DNA of 64,000 nucleotides, taken from contig NZ_PEKX01000008.1 in assembly GCF_002796985.1 (NCBI RefSeq), positions 124,001 to 188,000 on the forward strand, given 5' to 3'. How positions within the stretch are numbered: position 1 is the first letter of the stretch; the number at the start of each line of letters is the position of its first letter. Under the pieces are notes generated by a model, which had not been told where the DNA came from, ran no database searches, and saw only the letters and a list, made by a program, of their open reading frames with translations. The position numbers and the translations under genes are program-made. Source of the DNA: Pseudomonas sp. (lineage in GTDB: Bacteria; Pseudomonadota; Gammaproteobacteria; Pseudomonadales; Pseudomonadaceae). Of the stretch, positions 32,306 through 41,213 are shown piece by piece.

Positions 32306-33718
32306 ATGACCTTCGCCTCCCTTGGCCTGATCGACCCTCTCCTGCGCGCCCTCGACGGGCTCGGCTACCAGCACCCGACGGCGGTGCAGGCCCAGGCCAT
32401 CCCGGCTGTGCTCAAGGGCCGCGACCTGCTGGCCGCTGCCCAGACCGGCACCGGCAAGACCGCCGGCTTCGCCCTGCCGCTGCTGCAGAAACTGCTGCAC
32501 GAAGGCCCGCAGGTGGCCGCCAACTCGATCCGCGCGCTGGTGCTGGTGCCGACCCGCGAGCTGGCCGAGCAGGTGCACGAAAGCTTCCGCGTCTACGGCC
32601 AGCATGTGCCGCTGCGTACAGCCGTGGCTTACGGCGGGGTCAGCATCAACCCGCAGATGATGAAGCTGCGCAAGGGTGTCGACGTGCTGGTGGCCACACC
32701 CGGCCGCCTGCTCGACCTCTATCGACAGAACGCGCTGAAGTTCAACCAGTTGCAGGTGCTGGTGCTGGATGAGGCCGACCGCATGCTCGACCTGGGCTTT
32801 TCCCGCGAGCTGGACGAAGTCTTCGCCGCGCTGCCCAGGCGCCGACAGACCCTGCTGTTCTCCGCGACCTTCTCCGACGCCATCCGCCAGATGGCCCGCA
32901 CCCTGCTGCGCGATCCGCTGACCATCGACGTGGCGCCGCGCAACACGGCGGCCAAGACCGTCAAGCAGCACCTGGTCACCGTGGACAAGAAGCGCAAGGC
33001 CGAGCTGTTCCTGCACCTGATGCGCGAGCAGGGCTGGCGTCAGGCGCTGGTATTCGCCAAGACCCGCAAGGGCGTCGACGAACTGGTCGGCGTGCTGCAC
33101 AAGGAAGGCATCGCCGCCGACTCGATCCACGGCGACAAGCCGCAACCCACGCGCCTGCGTGCCCTGGCGCGGTTCAAGGCTGGCGAGGTGAACTTCCTCA
33201 TCGCCACCGACGTTGCCGCCCGCGGCCTGGACATCGAAGAGATGCCGCTGGTGATCAACTTCGACCTGCCCATCGTTCCCGAGGATTACGTGCACCGCAT
33301 CGGCCGTACCGGCCGCGCGGGCGCCAGCGGCCAGGCGATCTCGCTGGTCTGCGCCGACGAAGTGCAGCAACTGGCGGCCATCGAGACGCTGATCGGCCAG
33401 ACCCTGCCGCGCCACGAGGAAGACGGCTTCGAGGCGGAACACCGCGTGCCGGTGACCTCGGCGGGCGGCCAGGTGCTGAAGAAGCCGAAGAAGCCCAAGC
33501 AACCCAAAGTGCCGGAAGGCAAGCCGGGCAAGGTGCACCTCGGCTCGCTGCTGGACGACAAACCGCAGGTCAAGGCAGTGCGCAAGGCGCCGGGTTTCGG
33601 TCTCGGCGGTAAACCCGCCGGCGGCAAGCCCGCTGCTGGCAAACCTTCTTCCGAAAAATCTTCTTCCGGCAAATCGTCTGCTGGAAAGCCGGGCGGCAAG
33701 GGCGCTCGTCGCCCCTGA
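32306..33718 (+). CDS. rhlE: DEAD-box RNA helicase RhlE
   Basis: A 470-residue DEAD-box protein. Q motif FASLGLIDPLLRAL with PTAVQAQAIP, Walker A AAAQTGTGKT (about 43-52), DEAD in LVLDEADRMLDLGF, SATF, and HRIGRTGRAG. A basic Lys/Pro/Ser-rich tail after residue ~370 (KKPKKPKQPK, then GKPAAGKPSS) should bind RNA. Belongs to the RhlE subgroup involved in ribosome biogenesis and mRNA decay; Pseudomonas has two paralogues, and this resembles RhlE1. Start at 32306 chosen for the N-terminal match. Confidence 0.94.
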   Translation: MTFASLGLIDPLLRALDGLGYQHPTAVQAQAIPAVLKGRDLLAAAQTGTGKTAGFALPLLQKLLHEGPQVAANSIRALVLVPTRELAEQVHESFRVYGQHVPLRTAVAYGGVSINPQMMKLRKGVDVLVATPGRLLDLYRQNALKFNQLQVLVLDEADRMLDLGFSRELDEVFAALPRRRQTLLFSATFSDAIRQMARTLLRDPLTIDVAPRNTAAKTVKQHLVTVDKKRKAELFLHLMREQGWRQALVFAKTRKGVDELVGVLHKEGIAADSIHGDKPQPTRLRALARFKAGEVNFLIATDVAARGLDIEEMPLVINFDLPIVPEDYVHRIGRTGRAGASGQAISLVCADEVQQLAAIETLIGQTLPRHEEDGFEAEHRVPVTSAGGQVLKKPKKPKQPKVPEGKPGKVHLGSLLDDKPQVKAVRKAPGFGLGGKPAGGKPAAGKPSSEKSSSGKSSAGKPGGKGARRP

Positions 33719-33870
33719 GCCGACAAGGCGCGCGCCTGCTTCATTGCGGTGCGCGCCGGAGGCTGGATCAGCCGCTGTCTTCAGGCGTGGCGGGGCTTTG
33801 CGGGGTGTGGCGCAAAAGCTGCATTTCCGTGTGGAATCCCGAACGCCTATAGTGTGCCCATCGCGCACAC

Positions 33871-33878
33871 AACAAGAA
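33871..33878 (+). promoter_or_regulatory. AAnAAnAA motif before the LuxR-type gene
   Basis: AACAAGAA, 10 bases before the ATG at 33888, matches the Hfq/Crc binding pattern. Single short motif, so chance occurrence is possible. Confidence 0.35.
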
Positions 33879-33887
33879 CGACAGCCC

Positions 33888-34706
33888 ATGCGCCACAAGG
33901 AACTCAAAGCCTGGACCGGCGGAGTCGCCCATCTGCTCCCGCTGGCCGCCGGTCGTCCGCGCCTGCTCGGCCTCAGCCAGTGGCTGCAGCAGGTCTGCGC
34001 GGTGGATAACTTCGTGCTCTTCGTCTACGAAGGCAACCACCGGCCGCTGGACCTGTTCGACACCTTCCCGGCCGATGTCCGCCACGTGTATGTGGAGGAC
34101 TACCAGGTCGGCCCCTACCTGCTCGATCCCTTCTACCTCGCCTGTACCCGCCAGCAGGCAGCGGGACTGTGGCGCCTGCGGCAGTTCGCGCCGGACCACT
34201 TCTACCTGGGCGAGTACTACCAGACCTACTACCAGCAGACCGGCCTGACCGAGGAGATCGCCTTCTTCATCGACCTCGCCGACGGTGCCACCGCCGTGCT
34301 CTCGCTGATGCGCAAGACCTCCAGCCCCGCCTACAGCCGCGACGAGATGCAACTGCTGGAGTGCGCGCGGCCGGTGGTCGAGCAGGTAGTGCGCGAGGCC
34401 TGGGAGTTGCGTCGCGCGCAACCGCGCCCGGTGCAGGACCTGGACTACCAGATCCGCGAGGCCTTCGACCAGTTCGGTGCCCAACTGCTGACCGCCCGCG
34501 AGCAGGAGATCGTCCAGTTGCTGCTGCGCGGCCACTCCAGCGCCTCGGTGGCCGAGCAGCTGGATATCAGCCCCGGCACGGTGAAGATCCACCGCAAGAA
34601 CATCTACGCCAAGCTCGGCATCGGCAGCCAATCGGAGCTGCTCGGGCTGTTCATCCGCGAGCTGTCGGGGCGGGACGTAGCGGGCGGGATGCGCGCGGTG
34701 AGTTGA
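33888..34706 (+). CDS. LuxR-type HTH transcriptional regulator
   Basis: A 272-residue regulator with a C-terminal LuxR HTH: LTAREQEIVQLLLRGHSSAS, VAEQLDISPGTVKIHRKNIY, AKLGIGSQSELLGLF. The N-terminal ~200 residues (GLSQWLQQVCAVDNFVLFVY onward) look like a GAF/PAS-type sensory domain rather than an autoinducer domain or receiver. Target and signal unknown. Followed by a type C repeat. Confidence 0.88.
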   Translation: MRHKELKAWTGGVAHLLPLAAGRPRLLGLSQWLQQVCAVDNFVLFVYEGNHRPLDLFDTFPADVRHVYVEDYQVGPYLLDPFYLACTRQQAAGLWRLRQFAPDHFYLGEYYQTYYQQTGLTEEIAFFIDLADGATAVLSLMRKTSSPAYSRDEMQLLECARPVVEQVVREAWELRRAQPRPVQDLDYQIREAFDQFGAQLLTAREQEIVQLLLRGHSSASVAEQLDISPGTVKIHRKNIYAKLGIGSQSELLGLFIRELSGRDVAGGMRAVS

Positions 34707-34740
34707 GCGGTCGCCTGACGCTATTTCGTGCCACGCCTTT

Positions 34741-34861
34741 CCCCTCACCCCAACCCTCTCCGAGAGGGAGAGGGGGCCGCCCGTGCGGGCTGACACCATG
34801 GCCTCAGCTTGTGCCGAACGGTCCCCTCTCCCGCTCGCGGGAGAGGGTTAGGGTGAGGGGC
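34741..34861. repeat. Interspersed ~120-bp inverted repeat, type C (copy 2)
   Basis: Starts CCCCTCACCCCAACCCTCTC and ends GGGAGAGGGTTAGGGTGAGG GG-like; inner CTGACACCATGGCCTCAGCT resembles the inner part of the 19690-19806 copy read on the other strand. It sits between the convergent LuxR-type and ctpL genes. Confidence 0.8.
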
Positions 34862-34912
34862 CTTTGATCCCGCTGGAGTAAAGCCTGGCCGCGACTGGCC
34901 CGGCGGCCAGCG

Positions 34913-36880
34913 TCATACCCGGAAAGCCCGCACCGCGGTGTGCAATGCCCCGCCAAGCTCCTGCAGTTGCTCGCCCTGGCTGCGGCCCTGGCCGATCAGG
35001 CGCAGGTTCTGGTTGCCCAGTTCGTGGATACGTTCGCTGTGGGAGCGAATCTCGCTGACCGCGCCGCTCTGCTGGGCGGAGCTCTCGGCGATACGCTCGG
35101 CCATGCTGGCGATGGTGCGGATGGCACCGACCACCTCGTCCAGCGCGCCCTCGGCGGCGCCGGCCTGATTGGCGGTGACTTCCGCGTGCTCGACCTGGCT
35201 GCGCATCGCCTCCACCGACTGCCGCGCGGCCTGTTGCAGGCGTGCGGTGAGCTGCTGGATCTCCTCGGTGGCACCTGCGGTGCGCAGGGCCAGCGAACGG
35301 ACCTCCTCGGCCACCACGGCAAAACCACGGCCCTGCTCGCCGGCGCGTGCGGCCTCGATGGCGGCGTTCAGCGCCAGCAGGTTGGTCTGGTCGGCGATGG
35401 AGCGAATCACCCCCAGCACATTGCCGATGGTGGCTGACTCTTCGGCGAGATTCTCGATGGCCTGGGCGTTGTTCTGCACTTCGTCGACCAGGGCGCGCAT
35501 GCCGCTCAAACTGTTGCCGATCACCTGCTGCCCTTGCTCGACAGCCGTGCCCGCAGCGTGGCTGGCCGAGGCGGCCTGGCTGGCGTCGCCGGCCACCTGC
35601 TGGATCGCTGCTTCCATGTTGCCCAGCGCATCGCGGATTTCCCCGGTGTCACTGGCCTGGCGCTCGGCGCCGGCATGCAGGCCACCGCTGAGTTCGGCCA
35701 GGGCGCGGCTGCTGCCGGCGACTTCTTCGGCGCGCTGGTGGATGGTGCCGACCAGAGTGCCGAGGAAGTCGCGCAGACGGTTCAGCGATTCCTGCAACTC
35801 CACCAGGTCGCGGGTGCGGGTGGCCAGGGCGATAGGCTGGTTGAAGTCTCCGCGCGCCCAGGTCGAGAGCGCCGGGACAAGCTGGCCGAGCACGCGCGCC
35901 AGGCGGCGTTGCAGGGTGTCGATGAGCAGCGCGGTGGCGAGGATCAGGGCGATCAGCGCGCCCTGGATGACGCGCACCTGCGCCTGGATCTTCGAGCGCT
36001 CTTCGCGCACCTGCGGTTCCAGGGTCGCCAGCGCCTGCTGCACGGCGCCCAGGCGTTGGGCGGTGGCGTTGGCCAGTTGCTGGCGCTGGGCGATCAGTTG
36101 GCGGGTGCGCTCAAGTTCGTCCGGATAGCGGCGCAGCACACCGGCGAGGTCGCGCTTCAAGGTGACGCCACGGTCCTCGCTCCGCGCTTGCGCGGCCGGC
36201 TGGGATTCCAGGCCCATCATCGCAGCGAAGTCGTCGGAGGCGGAGGCCTGTTGTTCCAGTACGCCGAGCAGGGGCAGGGCGTCGATGCGTTCGGCCAGTT
36301 GGCGCAGGGTTTCCAGCTCGCGCTGGATGTCCTCGGCCAGCGCCGGGTTGCCACTGTCCACCAGTTTGGCGCGGGCGTGGGCCAGGCGCGTCAGGTGCAG
36401 GCCAGCTTGCAGCAGCGGGGTGCGGTACTCGCTGGCGGCGGGGTTTTGGCTGGCGTCCGCATAGGCGCCGAGCTGATCCAATGCCGCCAGCAGATCACGC
36501 TCGGCTTGCAGCAGCAGGCCCTGCGGGTCGCCGGCCAGCTTGCCGGCGGCGAGCAGCTGGTTGGCGCTGAACTGGCGCAGCTCGTCGAGGCTCTGGCCGA
36601 GCAGTTGGCTGAGGCTGTCGGGCAGTTGCGGCAGCTCTGCGGCCAGTTCGTCCAACCCCTGCTGGGCGGCTTTCTGCTTGAGCGCGTCGCCGCTGGCGAG
36701 GTAGGCCTGGATGTTCTGCGCGACCTTGCGTTCGAAGCCCTGGGAGAGTTCCAGGTAGCGGTCCATCAAGGTGAACGGGCGCTCCAGCGCGCGTTGCGAC
36801 CACCACAGGGTGGCGCCCAGCGCGAGGCACACGAGCAGGAGCAGGAAGGTATTGAGATTGGTGAGCAGCTTGAGGCGCAT
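34913..36880 (-). CDS. ctpL: Methyl-accepting chemotaxis protein, CtpL-like
   Basis: A 655-residue chemoreceptor. TM1 (about 10-28, TFLLLLVCLALGATLWW), a long helical periplasmic domain of ~270 residues, TM2 (ALIALILATALLIDTL), HAMP, and a signalling domain with the hairpin tip IADQTNLLALNAAIEAARAG and EQGRGFAVVAEEVRSLAL. There is no C-terminal CheR pentapeptide. The gene is next to gcbA as in P. aeruginosa, where ctpL encodes the high-affinity phosphate taxis receptor. A Pho-box-like sequence upstream (36936-36953) supports that identity. Ligand is inferred, not shown. Confidence 0.85.
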   Translation of the reverse strand: MRLKLLTNLNTFLLLLVCLALGATLWWSQRALERPFTLMDRYLELSQGFERKVAQNIQAYLASGDALKQKAAQQGLDELAAELPQLPDSLSQLLGQSLDELRQFSANQLLAAGKLAGDPQGLLLQAERDLLAALDQLGAYADASQNPAASEYRTPLLQAGLHLTRLAHARAKLVDSGNPALAEDIQRELETLRQLAERIDALPLLGVLEQQASASDDFAAMMGLESQPAAQARSEDRGVTLKRDLAGVLRRYPDELERTRQLIAQRQQLANATAQRLGAVQQALATLEPQVREERSKIQAQVRVIQGALIALILATALLIDTLQRRLARVLGQLVPALSTWARGDFNQPIALATRTRDLVELQESLNRLRDFLGTLVGTIHQRAEEVAGSSRALAELSGGLHAGAERQASDTGEIRDALGNMEAAIQQVAGDASQAASASHAAGTAVEQGQQVIGNSLSGMRALVDEVQNNAQAIENLAEESATIGNVLGVIRSIADQTNLLALNAAIEAARAGEQGRGFAVVAEEVRSLALRTAGATEEIQQLTARLQQAARQSVEAMRSQVEHAEVTANQAGAAEGALDEVVGAIRTIASMAERIAESSAQQSGAVSEIRSHSERIHELGNQNLRLIGQGRSQGEQLQELGGALHTAVRAFRV

Positions 36881-36935
36881 GGCAGGTCTCGACCGACAGC
36901 GATAAAACGGCGAGCCCTGACCCTATTGCAGTTTC

Positions 36936-36953
36936 GTTACTGGCTGATGACAA
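36936..36953 (-). promoter_or_regulatory. Pho-box-like site upstream of ctpL
   Basis: On the minus strand TTGTCAT-CAGC-CAGTAAC matches the 7-4-7 layout of the PhoB box (CTGTCAT-n4-CTGTCAC) with a few mismatches, about 56 bases before the start. No clean -10 could be found downstream. Confidence 0.45.
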
Positions 36954-36970
36954 GGTGCCATCGCTCGGTC

Positions 36971-36998
36971 GAAAAATGACGCGGCAGAGCGCCGCGCC
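36971..36998 (-). terminator. Probable terminator after gcbA
   Basis: Minus strand: GCGCGGC-GCTCT-GCCGCGT hairpin followed by CATTTTTC, 16 bases after the diguanylate cyclase stop codon. A short hairpin with a moderate U tract. Confidence 0.6.
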
Positions 36999-37013
36999 AG
37001 GACGACGCGGATG

Positions 37014-38624
37014 TTACTTGTAGACCTCGACGCGGTTGCGACCGCCGTGCTTGGCGGTGTACAGCGCCTCGTCGGCCTGCTTGGCGAGGGTCTTGATATC
37101 CATCTCCTCGCCCAGCTCGGCGATGCCGCAGCTGAAGGTGCAACTCAGGTCGTGGGGCTGCGCGGGGTAGTGGATCTCGGCGAAGCGCTGGCGAATTTCC
37201 TCCAGCACCTTGTGTGCCGAGGCGGCATCGGTGTCCGGCAGCACCACGGCGAATTCCTCGCCGCCGTAGCGACCGATGTGGTCGGTCTTGCGCAGGCGTT
37301 GCTTGAGGAACAGCGCCAGGCTCTTGATCACCCGGTCGCCCATGGGATGGCCGTAGGTGTCGTTGACCCGCTTGAAGTGGTCGATGTCGAGCATCGCGAA
37401 GGTCAGCGGGCGCTCTTCGCGGCGCGCGCGGAAGCGGGCGTCGTCGAGCAGTTGCAGGGTATGGGTGTGGTTGTACAGGCCGGTGAGGCTGTCGCGCACC
37501 ATCCGCGCCTTCAGGCTGCGCGCGCGGGCGGCGCGGTTGCGCACGGTGGCGATCAGGTGGCGCGGCTTGATCGGCTTGGTGAGGAAGTCGTCGCCCCCTT
37601 CGCTCATGGCGTCGAGCTGCTTGTCCAGGTCGTCCTCGGCGGACAGGTAGATGATTGGCACGCTGACATAGCGCTCGTGCTGGCGGATCACCTTGGCCAG
37701 TTCGGTCCCCAGGCATTCGGGCATGTACATGTCGAGGATGATCAGGTCCGGCTGGAATTCGGCCAGCTCCGCCATCACCGAGAGCGGCGCGGTGAGCGCA
37801 CGGGTGACGATGCCGGCGCTGTTGAGGACCATCTCGGTGTGCGCGGCCTGGGCGCGGGAGTCGTCGACGATCAGCACGCGGAACGGCTCGTAATGCGCCA
37901 CGCGGGTCAGGGTCTCGATCTTTTCCAGCAGCCCGGAGGCATCCAGCGCGCCGCTGAAGAAGTCCTGGCCCCCGGCGCGGGCGGCGGCCAGGCGGGTGGG
38001 GGTGTCGGTTTCCTCATGGCTGAAGAACAGTACCGGCAGCTTCTGCTTGAGGCCCGCCTGGGCTTCGTCGGCCAGTGCCAGGCCCTGGCCATTGGCGAAG
38101 TCGATTTCCATGACGATGGCCGCCGGGTGGCGGTCGGCCATGGCGGCGCGGAAGGCGTTGGCGTGCTCGCAGGGCTGTGCGGCCATGCCGAAGAATTCCA
38201 GCTGCTGGGCCAGGCGCTCGGCGCGCTCCTGGTCCTGCAGGGCCAGGTACACGGGCTTGCGCAGCGGCGGCAGGTGGGTCTGCTCGAACTGGTCGCCATG
38301 CCGCAGGCCGGTGCGCGACAGGCGCTGCATCAGGCGGTTGAGCTCGGTGATCAGCTCACTGGAGAGACGCCCGCGATTGTCCTGCACGGCGTTCAGGCAC
38401 TGCGCGATGGCCTTGGCCAGGTCGGCGTGCTCGGCCTGCTCGAAGCGTTCGGCATAGCGTTGCAGGCGCAGGCCGGCTTCAGCCAACTCGGCCATTCCCG
38501 CACTGGTCCATTCCGAGCGCGACAGGCGCTGCCAGACTTCCAGCAGGTGGCGGGCCTGGTGGATCACCCGCTGGGCGAAATGATGCTTGAGGCGGTCGAG
38601 GGATGGGTCGTCGAGCTCGGTCAT
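37014..38624 (-). CDS. gcbA: Two-receiver diguanylate cyclase, GcbA-like
   Basis: A 536-residue response-regulator diguanylate cyclase. Residues 1-110 are helical (Hpt-like); receiver 1 (~115-235) has VMEIDF where the phospho-Asp is expected; receiver 2 (~250-365) has VLIVDDSRAQ and LIILDMYMPE with the normal Asp; the GGDEF domain follows (LTGLYNHTHTL) with active-site GGEEF at 454-458 and an RxxD inhibitory site (RKTD) five residues before it. It should make c-di-GMP and be product-inhibited. Neighbours match P. aeruginosa gcbA/adcA, linked to surface attachment. Start at 38624. Confidence 0.88.
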   Translation of the reverse strand: MTELDDPSLDRLKHHFAQRVIHQARHLLEVWQRLSRSEWTSAGMAELAEAGLRLQRYAERFEQAEHADLAKAIAQCLNAVQDNRGRLSSELITELNRLMQRLSRTGLRHGDQFEQTHLPPLRKPVYLALQDQERAERLAQQLEFFGMAAQPCEHANAFRAAMADRHPAAIVMEIDFANGQGLALADEAQAGLKQKLPVLFFSHEETDTPTRLAAARAGGQDFFSGALDASGLLEKIETLTRVAHYEPFRVLIVDDSRAQAAHTEMVLNSAGIVTRALTAPLSVMAELAEFQPDLIILDMYMPECLGTELAKVIRQHERYVSVPIIYLSAEDDLDKQLDAMSEGGDDFLTKPIKPRHLIATVRNRAARARSLKARMVRDSLTGLYNHTHTLQLLDDARFRARREERPLTFAMLDIDHFKRVNDTYGHPMGDRVIKSLALFLKQRLRKTDHIGRYGGEEFAVVLPDTDAASAHKVLEEIRQRFAEIHYPAQPHDLSCTFSCGIAELGEEMDIKTLAKQADEALYTAKHGGRNRVEVYK

Positions 38625-38913
38625 CGCACGCTTCTTTAAGAGGGCCGTACCGGCGGCCTGCGGGGCGAAGTTGTTTCCGCCGTGATACACAGTGATGGCC
38701 CTATGCTACCAATCCTTGGTGGCAATAACAGTGCCTTCGGTCAAACATCGCAAGCTTTGTATTTCGCACCATTACCTAGCACCATGCGCAGGGTAGGCTG
38801 CGCTGATCCGCTGCTGTGCGGCATGCTTGCGCAGCGAGGCCTAAAATCCCGGCACCCTGGGGCCGGTTGCGGGTCCAAGCTATCTTCGAATTCGGGACGT
38901 TAAGGAACTTGCC

Positions 38914-39978
38914 ATGTGGAACTGGAAGAAACGCGGCTCCGTGCGTGATCGCATGAATGACTCGGTGGACGACGCACGCGCCTACTTCGGCGGCCCCTGG
39001 CTGGGGCGTGCGCTGGGCGGCCTGCTGGGCGCCTACCTGCTGGTCTGCGGCGCGGTTGGCTGGTACTGGAGCCAGGAGCCGGACCTGTTCCCGGTGCAGC
39101 AGAATGCCCAGGCCGCCGCCGAGCGTGCCGGTCGGCAGATGGTGGTGGGCTACACCACGGTGGAAACGCTGAAGGAAGTGGTTGCCACGCTGCTCGACAA
39201 GCCGGGCGGCTACCTGTCCAACGACATCTTCCCGCCGGGCGTCTGGCTGGACAACATGCCCAGCTGGGAGTACGGCGCCCTGGTCCAGGTGCGCGATCTG
39301 TCCCGCGCGCTGCGCAAGGACTTCGCCCGCTCCCAGTCGCAGTCCACCGAGGACGCCGACCTGGCGCGCGCCGAGCCGCGCTTCAACTTCGACAACAAGA
39401 GCTGGGCGCTGCCGTCCTCCGAGTCGGAGTACGCCGAAGGCATCAAGTCGCTGGATCGCTACCTCGGCCGTCTCTCCGCCGACCCTGCCGGCGCGCAGTT
39501 CTATGCCCGCGCCGACAGCCTGAACAACTGGCTGGGTGACGTTTCCACCCGCCTGGGCTCGCTGTCCCAGCGCCTCTCGGCCAGCGTCGGCCGGGTCAAG
39601 CTGAACACCAACATCACGCCGATGCAGCCGGTCACTCCGGGCCAGGCGCCGGACGTCGAGGAAGTGATCCAGGAAACCCCCTGGATGCAGATCGACAACG
39701 TGTTCTACGAAGCCCGTGGCCAGGCCTGGGCGCTGTCGCACATCCTGCGTGCCATCGAGGTGGACTTCGCCGACGTGCTGGCGAAGAAGAACGCCACTGT
39801 CAGCGTGCGCCAGATCATCCGCGAGCTGGAGGCCGCCGAGGCGCCGCTGTGGAGCCCGATGGTCCTCAACGGTAGCGGCTTCGGCGTGCTGGCCAACCAC
39901 TCGCTGGTGATGGCCAACTACATCTCCCGTGCCAACGCCGCGATCATCGATCTGCGTCAGTTGCTGGCCCAGGGCTGA
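38914..39978 (+). CDS. DUF2333 family protein
   Basis: A 354-residue protein of the Pseudomonas/gammaproteobacterial DUF2333 family. One TM helix near residues 33-52 (LGGLLGAYLLVCGAVGWYWS) anchors a mostly helical, probably periplasmic domain with VVGYTTVETLKEVVATLLDK, PGGYLSNDIFPPGVWLDNMP. Next to a NUDIX gene 3 bases downstream, so co-transcribed. Function unknown. Confidence 0.88.
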   Translation: MWNWKKRGSVRDRMNDSVDDARAYFGGPWLGRALGGLLGAYLLVCGAVGWYWSQEPDLFPVQQNAQAAAERAGRQMVVGYTTVETLKEVVATLLDKPGGYLSNDIFPPGVWLDNMPSWEYGALVQVRDLSRALRKDFARSQSQSTEDADLARAEPRFNFDNKSWALPSSESEYAEGIKSLDRYLGRLSADPAGAQFYARADSLNNWLGDVSTRLGSLSQRLSASVGRVKLNTNITPMQPVTPGQAPDVEEVIQETPWMQIDNVFYEARGQAWALSHILRAIEVDFADVLAKKNATVSVRQIIRELEAAEAPLWSPMVLNGSGFGVLANHSLVMANYISRANAAIIDLRQLLAQG

Positions 39979-39981
39979 TCC

Positions 39982-40521
39982 ATGGTCGACATCAGCGACA
40001 AGGAAGCCGCCCATCGGGCGGCTTCGGACGCCGAGCTGGTTGCCTGGGTGAACCGTGACGACCAGCTCAAGGGCAGCCTGCCGCGCGCCGAACTGCGCGA
40101 GCGCGGGCTGATCGGCCGGGGCACGTTCATCCTGTTGTTCAACTCTGCCGGTGAGCTGTGCGTGCACCGCCGTGCGCTGAGCAAGGCGATCTACCCCGGC
40201 TACTGGGACCCGGCCGCCGGCGGCATGGTGCAGGCCGACGAGAGCTACGCCGAGTCCGCTGCCCGCGAGCTGGAAGAGGAGCTGGGCATCGCTGGCGTGG
40301 AACTGCGCGAGCACGGCTGCTTCTTCTTCGACCAGCCGGACAACCGCCTCTGGTGCGCGGTGTTCTCCGCCGTCTCCGATGCACCTTTGCGCTTGCAGCC
40401 CGAGGAAGTGCTGGAGGCACGCTTCATCGACCCGCACCAGGTGCTGGCCGAGGCGAAGGCGGGCACGCCGTACTGCCCGGATTCGTTGTTGGCGTTGCGC
40501 AAGTATCTGGTGAGTTTCTAG
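39982..40521 (+). CDS. NUDIX hydrolase (YfcD-like)
   Basis: A 179-residue NUDIX protein. The Nudix box is GGMVQADESYAESAARELEE ELG-type (GX5EX7REUXEEXG). GRGTFILLFNSAGELCVHRR precedes it, the layout of the YfcD/Idi-like subfamily. Likely cleaves a nucleoside diphosphate derivative or acts as a dinucleotide hydrolase. Follows DUF2333 with a 3-base gap. Confidence 0.9.
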   Translation: MVDISDKEAAHRAASDAELVAWVNRDDQLKGSLPRAELRERGLIGRGTFILLFNSAGELCVHRRALSKAIYPGYWDPAAGGMVQADESYAESAARELEEELGIAGVELREHGCFFFDQPDNRLWCAVFSAVSDAPLRLQPEEVLEARFIDPHQVLAEAKAGTPYCPDSLLALRKYLVSF

Positions 40522-40544
40522 GGGCTCGGAGCTGGCTTTGAGAC

Positions 40545-40610
40545 ATCGCGGACGGAGTCCGCTCCTACCCAAATGCTGACCCTGGCGTAGGAGCGGACTT
40601 GTCCGCGATC
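40545..40610. repeat. REP pair (type A variant), copy 4
   Basis: ATCGCGGACGGAGTCCGCTC CTAC (40545-40568) and GTAGGAGCGGACTTGTCCGC GATC (40587-40610): two inverted hairpins in tail-to-tail order, the opposite orientation to copies 2, 3, 6 and 7. Confidence 0.8.
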
Positions 40611-40841
40611 GCTCGATCCGACTTCCAGATGCCATTCAGAGAGCGCATGTCGCCAAACCGCCGATCAATGACGCATTTTCGCTCTTAGCATTTGCCTTCA
40701 ATGCTGCTAAATTGCGCGACCTTTCCGGCAGGGTCCTCCACCGGGAATTGCGCAGCCCCTGCCTGAGTGGGGCGTCGCGGTCGGCACCCGCCGGCCATTC
40801 GTTGACCTGGCCCACAGAGGCCAATCCTGGGGAAACGCCCG
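40611..40841. other. Leader region of sui1
   Basis: Together with the REP pair this makes a 320-base gap. It is locally AT-richer at 40640-40710 (GCATTTTCGCTCTTAGCATT), where the sui1 promoter probably lies, but no clear -35/-10 pair was chosen. No coding frame seen. Confidence 0.45.
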
Positions 40842-41213
40842 GTGGTCAAGAAAGCATCCTCCCTGTCCGCCCTCGGCGGGCTCGTCTACTCCACTGATTC
40901 CGGCCGGCACTGCCCGGACTGCAATCAGCCCGTTGGCGCGTGCATCTGCAAGCAGGCCGAGATTCCGGCCGGCGATGGCATCGCTCGTGTGCGTCGTGAA
41001 ACCAAGGGCCGCGGTGGCAAGACCGTGACCACGGTGACCGGCGTGCCGCTGGCAGCCGATGCGCTGAAAGACCTGGCGACCGCGCTGAAGAAGCGTTGTG
41101 GCACGGGTGGCGCGTTGAAGGACGGCATCATCGAGATCCAGGGCGACCACGTCGACCTGCTGCTCGAAGAGCTGACCAAGCGCGGCCTCAAGGCGAAGAA
41201 ATCCGGCGGCTGA
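40842..41213 (+). CDS. Translation initiation factor SUI1/YciH-like protein
   Basis: A 123-residue SUI1-domain protein: a Zn-ribbon-like N-terminus (HCPDCNQPVGACICK), then RVRRETKGRGGKTVTTVTGV and the fold ending GIIEIQGDHVDLLLEELTKR. Bacterial YciH influences start-codon fidelity in vitro. The start codon is GTG (40842) with GGGGA upstream. It lies immediately before speA, as in P. aeruginosa. Confidence 0.92.
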   Translation: MVKKASSLSALGGLVYSTDSGRHCPDCNQPVGACICKQAEIPAGDGIARVRRETKGRGGKTVTTVTGVPLAADALKDLATALKKRCGTGGALKDGIIEIQGDHVDLLLEELTKRGLKAKKSGG

